DNA of 64,000 nt from the NCBI GenBank assembly GCA_007449985.2, contig VIIQ02000110.1:1-64000 (forward strand). Direction: 5' to 3'. Of the stretch, positions 1 through 11,682 are shown one piece after another. The position numbers and the translations under genes are program-made. The stretch is from Desmodesmus armatus (Eukaryota; Chlorophyta; Chlorophyceae; Sphaeropleales; Scenedesmaceae). How positions within the stretch are numbered: the first letter of the stretch is position 1; every line of letters begins with the position of its first letter. The notes beneath the pieces were generated by a model. The model had not been told where the DNA came from. It ran no database searches and saw only the letters and a list, made by a program, of their open reading frames with translations.

Positions 1-756
1 CAACACGCAATCATGGCAGACGTATGAAATTGCAATTGCGAATTGCGTGCGTGCTGCGTAACAGCATGCACTTTGAAACACTGAACAGCTGCCATGCTGT
101 TCACACCTGTCAGCCTGGCATGCACATACAAGCATGTGCCCTTCTAAACAATGCAGAAAAACCACTCTAGTTACCGTGATAAACACATCAGCACCCTGTC
201 AGCCAGGGGCTGTGCTGACCTGTGCCCAGTACTGCTATGTACTGCCTGCAGATCGCCAACTGCCACTGCGCAGGACAGACAGCAGCAGCACTACCAGGAA
301 GCAGTGCAGATGCCTCGTGCCAGGTGGTTGAAAGGAATTGAGCACATTTGCAGTGCTGGGAATGCAGCTGCTGGATCCCCAATCTCTCACAGCAGCAGGT
401 GCTCAAACCACGCACGTACTCTGGAAAAATGACAGCACAGCAGCTGCGCCAACGCGCGCGCGCGCAGCGCGTGGACTGGGCATGCATGCCAGCACCAACA
501 GCAGGCTGCTGGCTCATGCCCAGGAGGCAGTACCCAAGACTAGTAAAACACACACATGGGCCCATACACGCCTGTCGAGAAGGCAAGCAAAGCTTGCACA
601 TAACAGGCTGAGGCAAGCCCAGCACAGTGCACAGGAGTAGTGCGCAGCAGCAACAACACCTTGCATGCATGCACACCCAAGAAAGCAGCAGCAGCTGGGT
701 GCAGCTGCAAATGTGCTGCAGATGTGCCCTAGTGTGCCCCTCACCCCACTCAACGA

Positions 757-3000
757 GCATAGGCGTTGGGTAATCGCCCCCAGCCCCCACACACACACGG
801 TGCTTCTCATCCAAGTAAGAAACACCTGTGGGGTCTTCAGCATCTGCCACAGCTGAGGGAGCCCTGCCACATCCTTCTCCACATGCTGAGCCCAGCCATA
901 CGTAGGCAGATTGTAAAAGACCTTGCGCACCATGTCCTGCAACTTGGTGTGGTCATCAAGGAGGCTCCAATCCTCATACAGCTGGCACCTGAGGTGGTGC
1001 TTCACAGTACCAAACAGGTGCTCAATAGGCCTGTTCAAGTCATGGCTGTAGGAGGGCAGAGGCAGCTTACAGCCATTGACAAGGCAATCAATCGTGTCGG
1101 TGGGGTCATTGGGGTTCACCACCACTTCCCACGTGGCAGTTGCCTGGACGGCGTCATTGTCATAAGACAACCAGAAGTTATCAAGATAGTTACTTTGTTC
1201 CACTCCTTGACTATGTGGTAGAGGTTGTTCTCAAATTCCTCCCTGGTCATCTTCCCTGCCTTGCGGCTGCCGTCTTGAATCTGCAGGGAAGCAAAAAGGA
1301 GGCGGGGCACGGGGAAGCTGCCTCAGTGGAAGTTCAGGGCGCTACGTGCCATGCGGGGGGAGGGGCTCAGGGTTGAGAAGTATGGCAGTGATGGGGCTGA
1401 GCTGTGGTTCCCTGATGGCACCTCCCTGCCAGTTGGCCACTACTCAGGAGAGTACCAGTTGCATTGGCGGCTCCAAGGGTGTCCCCGTGGCACCCCCCAC
1501 CTGCGGTGGCAACTAGCACAACAGTGCGGGACCCCTGTGATCTGTGGTGTGCCTTCTGTATGTACAGTGAGGAGGCATGGAGGCAGCAGGGCATGCGTGT
1601 GCTACCAGCCTGTGAGCTGAGCTTCATGGACCTGTTGAGGAGGTGGGGGGTGGACAGGGAGTTCAGCCTTCAGGTGGTGCCGGCTTTTTGGCCGTGGCCC
1701 ATGGACTTCTTCCACATGCAGCAGGGGTACTTTGTGCAGGTGGATGGGAGGTGCCATTGGGTTGCTATGTACCACCACAGCACATGGGTGGTGTTGTGGC
1801 GCGACATGATGCAGAACATGGCAGCAGTGCAGCAAGGTGGTCGGTGGTGCGGGTGCACACAGAGGATCTTGGTAATGCTGACTGCATTGCTGCCGCCCTT
1901 GAGTCTGCGGCAATGGGCTACACCCTTGTGCTGACACCCTCATATAGTACAGCCTAGTGCGCTGGGGTTCCTTTGATGTGCCCTATTTGCAGCTGCTGAA
2001 GTGGTTAGTTCCCAACTGCCAGGGTCACACTGACGGTTACGGCAATCACACAATTTCCCCAATGTAACAGGCTCACCTCGTACTCCATGTCCCGCTCTAC
2101 CGCATTGCCATCCAGCCTTGTGTTGATGTGCCGTTGGATCTTGGTGGTCCAGTGGTGAACTCCATATACACCACACCCCCTCTGTGCGCAAAGGCGGGGT
2201 GGGCGGTCACTGCAACAATGAACTTCACAGTGACATGCTTGTGGCCCTTTTTCAGCTTCCTCGGCACCACATCAGAGAAGTTGAGGTCATGCTTGTCACA
2301 CCAGACAAAAACATCAGACTCAGTGTACTTGTCGACAGTGAATGAAGACTCATCAATGTAAATGGTGTGGTTCAAGAATGCTGGCCAACCCTCTTGAATG
2401 CCCAAACAGTGCTTGGCGTAGTCCACACGCTCCTGCAATTCCTGTGTTGTGAAGGAGTGCTTGAAGAACAGCTTGCGGCGCACAAGGGAGGGGTCAGCGT
2501 CGTGCATGGCATGCAGCAGCTGGTCTGAAAACTTGAGGCCGTTGTTGGTCATAATTCCTTCAAACGGGGGCTCTCCCTGATGGCCTCTCCCAGGCTGGTG
2601 AAGTGTACCCTGTGCTGGACTGTGTTGCCCTTCACTTTCTCCTCAACAAGCTTCCCCTCCTTGCAAATCTGAGCTGCTTCAAGAGCCTCCTTCTCGTTGC
2701 ATTTGCGACTACGGCCAGACCTGTGTGCATCGTCCACACTCCCGTTCTCAATCCAATGACCCCACCAGGTGCGCAAGTAGTTGAAATCTTTGCTACCAAT
2801 GAACTGCTGCTCGTCCTCTGGCAGCTGCTGATTGAGAGAGTCAAGAATGCCCTTCAGGGCATGGTGCGCCTTGGCAAAGTCTGGCCCAGCTTGCCCCAGA
2901 AACATGAAGCACAACATGCACCCCAACACCCTCACCCCCGTCTTTTCCGGGCGTACTTGGTGCCCCTGACATGCTCTCGCAGCAATTCCTCTGCGCAGCG
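757..3000 (-). pseudogene. Transposase, array copy 1, frameshifted
   Basis: This is the same gene as the intact copies at 5029-7289 and 9316-11578. The reading frame is broken by several one-base indels: the first exon is split near 2550 and 2950, and the second near 800 and 1190. The donor near 2075 and the acceptor near 1290 are still recognisable. The lesions are nearly all single-base losses, so unpolished long-read sequence is as likely an explanation as true decay. Confidence 0.8.
1351..2067 (+). pseudogene. Intron-nested nuclease-like ORF, array copy 1, frameshifted
   Basis: This is the counterpart of the intact ORF at 9920-10639, with the same ATG context and the same terminal ATG-TAA. 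One-base differences near 1505 (a lost C in CTGCGCGTGG), near 1845 and in a C run near 1950 shift the frame. It should be read together with the intact copy. Confidence 0.7.
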
Positions 3001-3107
3001 CAAAAGAAGGCAGCAGCAGGTGCAGTGTGCGGCACTTGTCAGCCACTACTAGGGTACAGGGTACACTTGGCTAAACCCTAACTTTGACCGGTTCTCACTG
3101 GAGAGTG

Positions 3108-3781
3108 CAGTGGGGCAAAAAGTAACTTGTCTAGTTTCAGGGCGCGTGTGGCGGGACCTGCGCTGTATCAAGCAAAACTACTTGATATATCTGATACCCT
3201 GGGACTTTGCTCGGGGGCTCTAGCTGCTGCTGGCTATTGGTCATCCGTCCACATCGCCTAACAACCTTGACTGCCAGGATTCGAACTGTAAGGGGGAACG
3301 TGGGTGCTGTGCAAACGTTCAAGTGTCTTGGGCGCCTGTTGGTGGCAGTGCGTGGTGTGAGTGTGCAGGTCGTTGGCCAGCTGCTGCTTGATCGACAGGT
3401 TGATCTGCCTGCGCTGCAGCTGCTGCTGTGCGCTGCCTCAAATTTGTCTCTTTACTGCATTCTTTCCTGTACATCAGCTATCTCCCCTGGCCAGCGCTGC
3501 ATTGCGTGTGCAGCAAGGCAGTGTCCCCCAGACACTGACAGTTGGGCTTTTGCAGCTGCTTGTGTGGAGCCTGGCAGTGCAGCAGTCGACCCCAGTTTGG
3601 TCAAACGGCCCTATCCTGCCCTCAGCACAGGACTCGTGTTCATACAGGTGTGCTGTTACAGGTGTGTGCCTGCTACTGAAACATGCTGGCAGCCCCTAGC
3701 TCTAGCTTGCTGCCTGCTGCTGGCTGCACCACAAGCAAAGTCAAGGTTATTGGCTGTGCCAAGTTACTTTTTGCCCCACTG
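3108..3781. mobile_element. Inverted-repeat-bounded 675 bp module, copy 1
   Basis: The left end reads CAGTGGGGCAAAAAG and the right end at 3760-3781 is its exact reverse complement over 22 bases. A CAGTG terminus followed by an A run resembles Tc1-family terminal inverted repeats. The interior of about 630 bp has no convincing protein and lies on the 5' side of the minus-strand transposase of the same unit. It could be a MITE or the end of a larger autonomous element. The inverted repeats are certain; what they bound is inferred. Confidence 0.75.
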
Positions 3782-5028
3782 CACTTTCACCAAGGAGAGG
3801 CTGGCAAATGCTCAGGCTGCATGGATCTAGCAGGACTCCACCATAGATGTGTATCCCCTGAAGAGTCCTTTCTGCACACCTGGGTCGAGGGTGCCCTCCT
3901 GCTCCATGATTGCAAGCCAGTGCTGCTGCTAGAGGATCTGCAGCAGCAATGCCCCAGTGCTGAACGCGTCCCGTGCCTTTGCTTGTGCCCAGAGTGCACT
4001 GGAAGCTGAACAATTTGCCACTGTTTGCCTGGCCTTTTGACGCCGCTGCTTGTGTGCAGAATTATCGAAGTGACGGGGGTGATTCAGCTGCGGAACAGCA
4101 CGTCCTGCCAGGTGCGTTGATCTGCTGCGTGAACGTAGGGTTGTTTTGATGAGATTGATTAGAACCAGCTGCGCGTAATCAAGGCTGGAAGTGCAGTCCA
4201 CAGGAAGGGCACGTTGCAGATTGTGTCCGAGGTTGGGCTGTGTGTGCGCAAACGGCAGCAGGATGCATCTGCAACACGCAATCATGGCAGACGTATGAAT
4301 TGCAATTGCGAATTGCGTGCGTGCTGCGTAACAGCATGCACTTTGAAACACTGAACAGCTGCCATGCTGTTCACACCTGTCAGCCTGGCATGCACATACA
4401 AGCATGTTGCCCATTCTAAACAAATGCAGAAAAACCACTCTAGTTACCGTGATAAACACATCAGCACCCTGTCAGCCAGGGGCTGTGCTGACCTGTGCCC
4501 AGTACTGCTATGTACTGCCTGCAGATCGCCAACTGCCACTGCGCAGGACAGACAGCAGCAGCACTACCAGGAAGCAGTGCAGATGCCTCGTGCCAGGTGG
4601 GTTGAAAGGAATTGAGCACATTTGCAGTGCTGGGAATGCAGCTGCTGGGATCCCCAATCTCTCACAGCAGCAGGTGCTCAACCACACGCACGTACTCTGA
4701 AAAAATGACAGCACAGCAGCTGCGCCAACGCGCGCGCGCGCAGCGCGTGGACTGGGCATGCATGCCAGCACCAACAGCAGGCTGCTGGCTCATGCCCAGG
4801 AGGCAGTATACCCAAGACTAGTAAAACACACACCATGGGCCCATACACGCCTGTCGAGAAGGCAAGCAAAGCTTGCACATAACAGGCTGAGGCAAGCCCA
4901 GCACAGTGCACAGGAGTAGTGCGCAGCAGCAGCAACACCTTGCATGCATGCACACCCAAGAAAGCAGCAGCAGCTGGGTGCAGCTGCAAATGTGCTGCAG
5001 ATGTGCCCTAGTGTGCCCCTCACCCCAC

Positions 5029-7289
5029 TCAACGAGCAAAGGCGTTGGGGTAATCGCCCCCAGCCCCCACACACACACGGTGCTTCTCATCCAAGTAAGA
5101 AACACCCTGTGGGGTCTTCAGCATCTGCCACAGCTGAGGGAGCCCTGCCACATCCTTCTCCACATGCTGAGCCCAGCCATACGTAGGCAGATTGTAAAAG
5201 ACCTTGCGCACCATGTCCTGCAACTTGGTGTGGTCATCAAGGAGGCTCCAATCCTCATACAGCTGGCACCTGAGGTGGTGCTTCACAGTACCAAACAGGT
5301 GCTCAATAGGCCTGTTCAAGTCATGGCTGTAGGAGGGCAGAGGCAGCTTACAGCCATTGACAAGGCAATCAATCGTGTCGGTGGGGTCATTGGGGTTCAC
5401 CACCACTTCCCACGTGGCAGTTGCCTGGACGGCGTCATTGTCATAAGACAACCAGAAGTTATCAAGATTAGTTACTTTGTTCCACTCCTTGACTATGTGG
5501 TAGAGGTTGTTCTCAAATTCCTCCCTGGTCATCTTCCCTGCCTTGCGGCTGCCGTCTTGAATCTGCAGGGAAGCAAAAAGGAGGCGGGGCACGGGGAAGC
5601 TGCCTCAGTGGAAGTTCAGGGCGCTACGTGCCATGCGGGGGGAGGGGCTCAGGGTTGAGAAGTATGGCAGTGATGGGGCTGAGCTGTGGTTCCCTGATGG
5701 CACCTCCCTGCCAGTTGGCCACTACTCAGGAGAGTACCAGTTGCATTGGCGGCTCCAAGGGTGTCCCCGTGGCACCCCCACCTGCGCGTGGCAACTAGCA
5801 CAACAGTGCGGGACCCCTGTGATCTGTGGTGTGCCTTCTGTATGTACAGTGAGGAGGCATGGAGGCAGCAGGGCATGCGTGTGCTACCAGCCTGTGAGCT
5901 GAGCTTCATGGACCTGTTGAGGAGGTGGGGGGTGGACAGGGAGTTCAGCCTTCAGGTGGTGCCGGCTTTTTGGCCGTGGCCCATGGACTTCTTCCACATG
6001 CAGCAGGGGTACTTTGTGCAGGTGGATGGGAGGTGCCATTGGGTTGCTATGTACCACCACAGCACATGGGTGGTGTTGTGGCGCGACATGATGCAGAACA
6101 TGGCAGCAGTGCAGCAAGGTGGTCGGTTGGTGCGGGTGCACACAGAGGATCTTGGTAATGCTGACTGCATTGCTGTCGCCCTTGAGTCTGCGGCAATGGG
6201 CTACACCCTTGTGCTGACACCCTCATATAGTACAGCCTAGTGCGCTGGGGTTCCTTTGATGTGCCCTATTTGCAGCTGCTGAAGTGGTTAGTTCCCAACT
6301 GCCAGGGTCACACTGACGGTTACGGCAATCACACAATTTCCCCAATGTAACAGGCTCACCTCGTACTCCATGTCCCGCTCTACCGCATTGCCATCCAGCC
6401 TTGTGTTGATGTGCCGTTGGATCTTGGTCGTCCCAGTGGTAAACTCCATGTACACCACACCCCCTCTGTGCGCAAAGGCGGGGTGGGCGGTCACTGCAAC
6501 AATGAACTTCACAGTGACATGCTTGTGGCCCTTTTTCAGCTTCCTCGGCACCACATCAGAGAAGTTGAGGTCATGCTTGTCACACCAGACAAAAACATCA
6601 GACTCAGTGTACTTGTCGACAGTGAATGAAGACTCATCAATGTAAATGGTGTGGTTCAAGAATGCTGGCCAACCCTCTTGAATGCCCAAACAGTGCTTGG
6701 CGTAGTCCACACGCTCCTGCAATTCCTGTGTTGTGAAGGAGTGCTTGAAGAACAGCTTGCGGCGCACAAGGGAGGGGTCAGCGTCGTGCATGGCATGCAG
6801 CAGCTGGTCTGAAAACTTGAGGCCGTTGTTGTTCATAATTTCCTTCAAACGGGGGCTCTCCCTGATGGCCTCTCCCAGGCTGGTGAAGTGTACCCTGTGC
6901 TGGACTGTGTTGCCCTTCACTTTCTCCTCAACAAGCTTCCCCTCCTTGCAAATCTGAGCTGCTTCAAGAGCCTCCTTCTCGTTGCATTTGCGACTACGGC
7001 CAGACCTGTGTGCATCGTCCACACTCCCGTTCTCAATCCAATGACCCCACCAGGTGCGCAAGTAGTTGAAATCTTTGCTACCAATGAACTGCTGCTCGTC
7101 CTCTGGCAGCTGCTGATTGAGAGAGTCAAGAATGCCCTTCAGGGCATGGTGCGCCTTGGCAAAGTCTGGCCCAGCTTGCCCCAGAAACATGAAGCACAAC
7201 ATGCACCCCAACACCCTCACCCCCGTCTTTTTCCGGGCGTACTTGGTGCCCCTGACATGCTCTCGCAGCAATTCCTCTGCGCAGCGCAA
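5029..7289 (-). CDS. Tc1/mariner/IS630-type DDE transposase, copy 2 (two exons)
   Basis: The exons are complement(6360..7289) and complement(5029..5562). The intervening 797 bp starts with GTGAGC and ends in a pyrimidine tract plus CTGCAG, and joining in phase 0 gives one frame to the stop. An N-terminal helix-turn-helix region is followed by RSGRSRK, as in Tc1-type proteins. The first catalytic Asp is in IYIDES (about residue 218), the second in SYDNDAVQ (351 or 353), and the Glu is in RPIEHLFG (397), the classic SPDLNPIEH-like block. The frame opens at a TTG; the first ATG would be about residue 30, or an upstream exon may exist. Protein and splice sites match copy 3. The gap between the second Asp and the Glu is 43 or 45 residues, longer than in DD34E Tc1 proteins. 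Confidence 0.85.
5633..6350 (+). pseudogene. Intron-nested nuclease-like ORF, array copy 2, two one-base losses
   Basis: This is identical to the intact ORF of copy 3 except for a missing C in the C run near 5777 and another near 6235. These break the frame into pieces at 5633-5902 and 5746-6240. Both differences are in homopolymers, so sequencing error cannot be excluded. If they are real, only copy 3 can make the full protein. Confidence 0.7.
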
Positions 7290-7393
7290 AAGAAGGCAGC
7301 AGCAGGTGCAGTGTGCGGCACTTGTCAGCCACTACTAGGGTACAGGGTACACTTGGCTAAACCCTAACTTTGACCGGTTCTCACTGGAGAGTG

Positions 7394-8068
7394 CAGTGGG
7401 GCAAAAAGTAACTTGTCTAGTTTCAGGGCGCGTGTGGCGGGACCTGCGCTGTATCAAGCAAAACTACTTGATATATCTGATACCCTGGGACTTTGCTCGG
7501 GGGCTCTAGCTGCTGCTGGCTATTGGTCATCCGTCCACATCGCCTAACAACCTTGGCTGCCAGGATTCGAACTGTAAGGGGGAACGTGGGTGCTGTGCAA
7601 ACGTTCAAGTGTCTTGGGCGCCTGTTGGTGGCAGTGCGTGGTGTGAGTGTGCAGGTCGTTGGCCAGCTGCTGCTTGATCGACAGGTTGATCTGCCTGCGC
7701 TGCAGCTGCTGCTGTGCGCTGCCTCAAATTTGTCTCTTTACTGCATTCTTTCCTGTACATCAGCTATCTCCCCTGGCCAGCGCTGCATTGCGTGTGCAGC
7801 AAGGCAGTGTCCCCCCAGACACTGACAGTTGGGCTTTTGCAGCTGCTTGTGTGGAGCCTGGCAGTGCAGCAGTCGACCCCAGTTTGGTCAAACGGCCCTA
7901 TCCTGCCCTCAGCACAGGACTCGTGTTCATACAGGTGTGCTGTTACAGGTGTGTGCCTGCTACTGAAACATGCTGGCAGCCCCTAGCTCTAGCTTGCTGC
8001 CTGCTGCTGGCTGCACCACAAGCAAAGTCAAGGTTATTGGCTGTGCCAAGTTACTTTTTGCCCCACTG
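7394..8068. mobile_element. Inverted-repeat-bounded 675 bp module, copy 2
   Basis: It has the same 22-base inverted ends as the module at 3108-3781. Inside the array, the flanks GTG (left) and CAC (right) extend the inverted match by a few bases. Confidence 0.75.
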
Positions 8069-9315
8069 CACTTTCACCAAGGAGAGGCTGGCAAATGCTC
8101 AGGCTGCATGGATCTAGCAGGACTCCACCATAGATGTGTATCCCCTGAAGAGTCCTTTCTGCACACCTGGGTCGAGGGTGCCCTCCTGCTCCATGATTGC
8201 AAACCAGTGCTGCTGCTAGAGGATCTGCAGCAGCAATGCCCCAGTGCTGAACGCGTCCCGTGCCTTTGCTTGTGCCCAGAGTGCACTGGAAGCTGAACAA
8301 TTTGCCACTGTTTGCCTGGCCTTTTGACGCCGCTGCTTGTGTGCAGAATTATCGAGGTGACGGGGGTGATTCAGCTACGGAACAGCACGTCCTGCCAGGT
8401 GCGTTGATCTGCTGCTTGAACGTAGGGTTGTTTTGATGAGATTGATTAGAACCAGCTGCGCGTAATCAAGGCTGGAAGTGCAGTCCACAGGAAGGGCACG
8501 TTGCAGATTGTGTCCGAGGTTGGGCTGTGTGTGCGCAAACGGCAGCAGGATGCATCTGCAACACGCAATCATGGCAGACGTATGAATTGCAATTGCGAAT
8601 TGCGTGCGTGCTGCGTAACAGCATGCACTTTGAAACACTGAACAGCTGCCATGCTGTTCACACCTGTCAGCCTGGCATGCACATACAAGCATGTTGCCCA
8701 TTCTAAACAAATGCAGAAAAACCACTCTAGTTACCGTGATAAACACATCAGCACCCTGTCAGCCAGGGGCTGTGCTGACCTGTGCCCAGTACTGCTATGT
8801 ACTGCCTGCAGATCGCCAACTGCCACTGCGCAGGACAGACAGCAGCAGCACTACCAGGAAGCAGTGCAGATGCCTCGTGCCAGGTGGGTTGAAAGGAATT
8901 GAGCACATTTGCAGTGCTGGGAATGCAGCTGCTGGGATCCCCAATCTCTCACAGCAGCAGGTGCTCAACCACACGCACGTACTCTGGAAAAATGACAGCA
9001 CAGCAGCTGCGCCAACGCGCGCGCGCGCAGCGCGTGGACTGGGCATGCATGCCAGCACCAACAGCAGGCTGCTGGCTCATGCCCAGGAGGCAGTATACCC
9101 AAGACTAGTAAAACACACACCATGGGCCCATACACGCCTGTCGAGAAGGCAAGCAAAGCTTGCACATAACAGGCTGAGGCAAGCCCAGCACAGTGCACAG
9201 GAGTAGTGCGCAGCAGCAACAACACCTTGCATGCATGCACACCCAAGAAAGCAGCAGCAGCTGGGTGCAGCTGCAAATGTGCTGCAGATGTGCCCTAGTG
9301 TGCCCCTCACCCCAC

Positions 9316-11578
9316 TCAACGAGCAAAGGCGTTGGGGTAATCGCCCCCAGCCCCCACACACACACGGTGCTTCTCATCCAAGTAAGAAACACCCTGTGGG
9401 GTCTTCAGCATCTGCCACAGCTGAGGGAGCCCTGCCACATCCTTCTCCACATGCTGAGCCCAGCCATACGTAGGCAGATTGTAAAAGACCTTGCGCACCA
9501 TGTCCTGCAACTTGGTGTGGTCATCAAGGAGGCTCCAATCCTCATACAGCTGGCACCTGAGGTGGTGCTTCACAGTACCAAACAGGTGCTCAATAGGCCT
9601 GTTCAAGTCATGGCTGTAGGAGGGCAGAGGCAGCTTACAGCCATTGACAAGGCAATCAATCGTGTCGGTGGGGTCATTGGGGTTCACCACCACTTCCCAC
9701 GTGGCAGTTGCCTGGACGGCGTCATTGTCATAAGACAACCAGAAGTTATCAAGATTAGTTACTTTGTTCCACTCCTTGACTATGTGGTAGAGGTTGTTCT
9801 CAAATTCCTCCCTGGTCATCTTCCCTGCCTTGCGGCTGCCGTCTTGAATCTGCAGGGAAGCAAAAAGGAGGCGGGGCACGGGGAAGCTGCCTCAGTGGAA
9901 GTTCAGGGCGCTACGTGCCATGCGGGGGGAGGGGCTCAGGGTTGAGAAGTATGGCAGTGATGGGGCTGAGCTGTGGTTCCCTGATGGCACCTCCCTGCCA
10001 GTTGGCCACTACTCAGGAGAGTACCAGTTGCATTGGCGGCTCCAAGGGTGTCCCCGTGGCACCCCCCACCTGCGCGTGGCAACTAGCACAACAGTGCGGG
10101 ACCCCTGTGATCTGTGGTGTGCCTTCTGTATGTACAGTGAGGAGGCATGGAGGCAGCAGGGCATGCGTGTGCTACCAGCCTGTGAGCTGAGCTTCATGGA
10201 CCTGTTGAGGAGGTGGGGGGTGGACAGGGAGTTCAGCCTTCAGGTGGTGCCGGCTTTTTGGCCGTGGCCCATGGACTTCTTCCACATGCAGCAGGGGTAC
10301 TTTGTGCAGGTGGATGGGAGGTGCCATTGGGTTGCTATGTACCACCACAGCACATGGGTGGTGTTGTGGCGCGACATGATGCAGAACATGGCAGCAGTGC
10401 AGCAAGGTGGTCGGTTGGTGCGGGTGCACACAGAGGATCTTGGTAATGCTGACTGCATTGCTGTCGCCCTTGAGTCTGCGGCAATGGGCTACACCCTTGT
10501 GCTGACACCCTCATATAGTACAGCCCTAGTGCGCTGGGGTTCCTTTGATGTGCCCTATTTGCAGCTGCTGAAGTGGTTAGTTCCCAACTGCCAGGGTCAC
10601 ACTGACGGTTACGGCAATCACACAATTTCCCCAATGTAACAGGCTCACCTCGTACTCCATGTCCCGCTCTACCGCATTGCCATCCAGCCTTGTGTTGATG
10701 TGCCGTTGGATCTTGGTCGTCCCAGTGGTAAACTCCATGTACACCACACCCCCTCTGTGCGCAAAGGCGGGGTGGGCGGTCACTGCAACAATGAACTTCA
10801 CAGTGACATGCTTGTGGCCCTTTTTCAGCTTCCTCGGCACCACATCAGAGAAGTTGAGGTCATGCTTGTCACACCAGACAAAAACATCAGACTCAGTGTA
10901 CTTGTCGACAGTGAATGAAGACTCATCAATGTAAATGGTGTGGTTCAAGAATGCTGGCCAACCCTCTTGAATGCCCAAACAGTGCTTGGCGTAGTCCACA
11001 CGCTCCTGCAATTCCTGTGTTGTGAAGGAGTGCTTGAAGAACAGCTTGCGGCGCACAAGGGAGGGGTCAGCGTCGTGCATGGCATGCAGCAGCTGGTCTG
11101 AAAACTTGAGGCCGTTGTTGTTCATAATTTCCTTCAAACGGGGGCTCTCCCTGATGGCCTCTCCCAGGCTGGTGAAGTGTACCCTGTGCTGGACTGTGTT
11201 GCCCTTCACTTTCTCCTCAACAAGCTTCCCCTCCTTGCAAATCTGAGCTGCTTCAAGAGCCTCCTTCTCGTTGCATTTGCGACTACGGCCAGACCTGTGT
11301 GCATCGTCCACACTCCCGTTCTCAATCCAATGACCCCACCAGGTGCGCAAGTAGTTGAAATCTTTGCTACCAATGAACTGCTGCTCGTCCTCTGGCAGCT
11401 GCTGATTGAGAGAGTCAAGAATGCCCTTCAGGGCATGGTGCGCCTTGGCAAAGTCTGGCCCAGCTTGCCCCAGAAACATGAAGCACAACATGCACCCCAA
11501 CACCCTCACCCCCGTCTTTTTCCGGGCGTACTTGGTGCCCCTGACATGCTCTCGCAGCAATTCCTCTGCGCAGCGCAA
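9316..11578 (-). CDS. Tc1/mariner/IS630-type DDE transposase, copy 3 (two exons)
   Basis: The exons are complement(10649..11578) and complement(9316..9849), joined in phase 0 across a 799 bp intron with a GAG|GTGAGC donor and a TTGCTTCCCTGCAG acceptor. Together they encode 487 residues from the TTG at 11578, or 458 from the first ATG at 11491. Order of parts: HTH region about 60-110, first Asp 218, intron after residue 310, second Asp 351/353, Glu 397, then a C-terminal tail. The intron sits between the first two catalytic Asp residues, so an unspliced transcript could not make an active enzyme. An in-frame TAG lies just upstream of the TTG, so the native start is unresolved. Confidence 0.87.
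9920..10639 (+). CDS. Putative PD-(D/E)XK nuclease ORF, nested antisense in the transposase intron
   Basis: This 239-residue ORF starts at ATG 9920 and ends ATG-TAA at 10637-10639, with a TGTAA polyadenylation-like motif overlapping the stop. It lies entirely inside the 9850-10648 intron of the opposite-strand transposase. Residues 117-136 read PMDFF then FVQVDGRCHW; with a following RD at 151-152 and GGRLVRVHTED at 163-173, this matches the layout of DUF559/Vsr-like PD-(D/E)XK nucleases (D...ExDGxxH...RD...G..V.RV). The usual Glu is Gln here (Q130), so activity is uncertain. A CxxC pair at 67/70 and Cys 63 and 88 could bind zinc. Family assignment is my pattern reading, not a search result. 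The near-exact fit of ORF to intron recalls a homing-type element, but this is inference. Confidence 0.6.
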   Translation: MRGEGLRVEKYGSDGAELWFPDGTSLPVGHYSGEYQLHWRLQGCPRGTPHLRVATSTTVRDPCDLWCAFCMYSEEAWRQQGMRVLPACELSFMDLLRRWGVDREFSLQVVPAFWPWPMDFFHMQQGYFVQVDGRCHWVAMYHHSTWVVLWRDMMQNMAAVQQGGRLVRVHTEDLGNADCIAVALESAAMGYTLVLTPSYSTALVRWGSFDVPYLQLLKWLVPNCQGHTDGYGNHTISPM

Positions 11579-11682
11579 AAGAAGGCAGCAGCAGGTGCAG
11601 TGTGCGGCACTTGTCAGCCACTACTAGGGTACAGGGTACACTTGGCTAAACCCTAACTTTGACCGGTTCTCACTGGAGAGTG

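Noticed and set aside
3085..3096. CTAAACCCTAAC, telomere-like, next to the inverted-repeat module (also in copies 2 and 3)
   Set aside because: Fewer than two repeat units and no tract; not evidence of a chromosome end.
3255..3305. GGATTCGAAC, complement of a tRNA B-box, on the minus strand (also in copies 2 and 3)
   Set aside because: The T-stem does not pair and no A-box or acceptor stem fits; not a tRNA gene.
4906..5658. 250-codon plus-strand ORF opposite transposase exon 2 (and 9193-9945)
   Set aside because: Antisense shadow of the conserved transposase coding strand; no independent motif.
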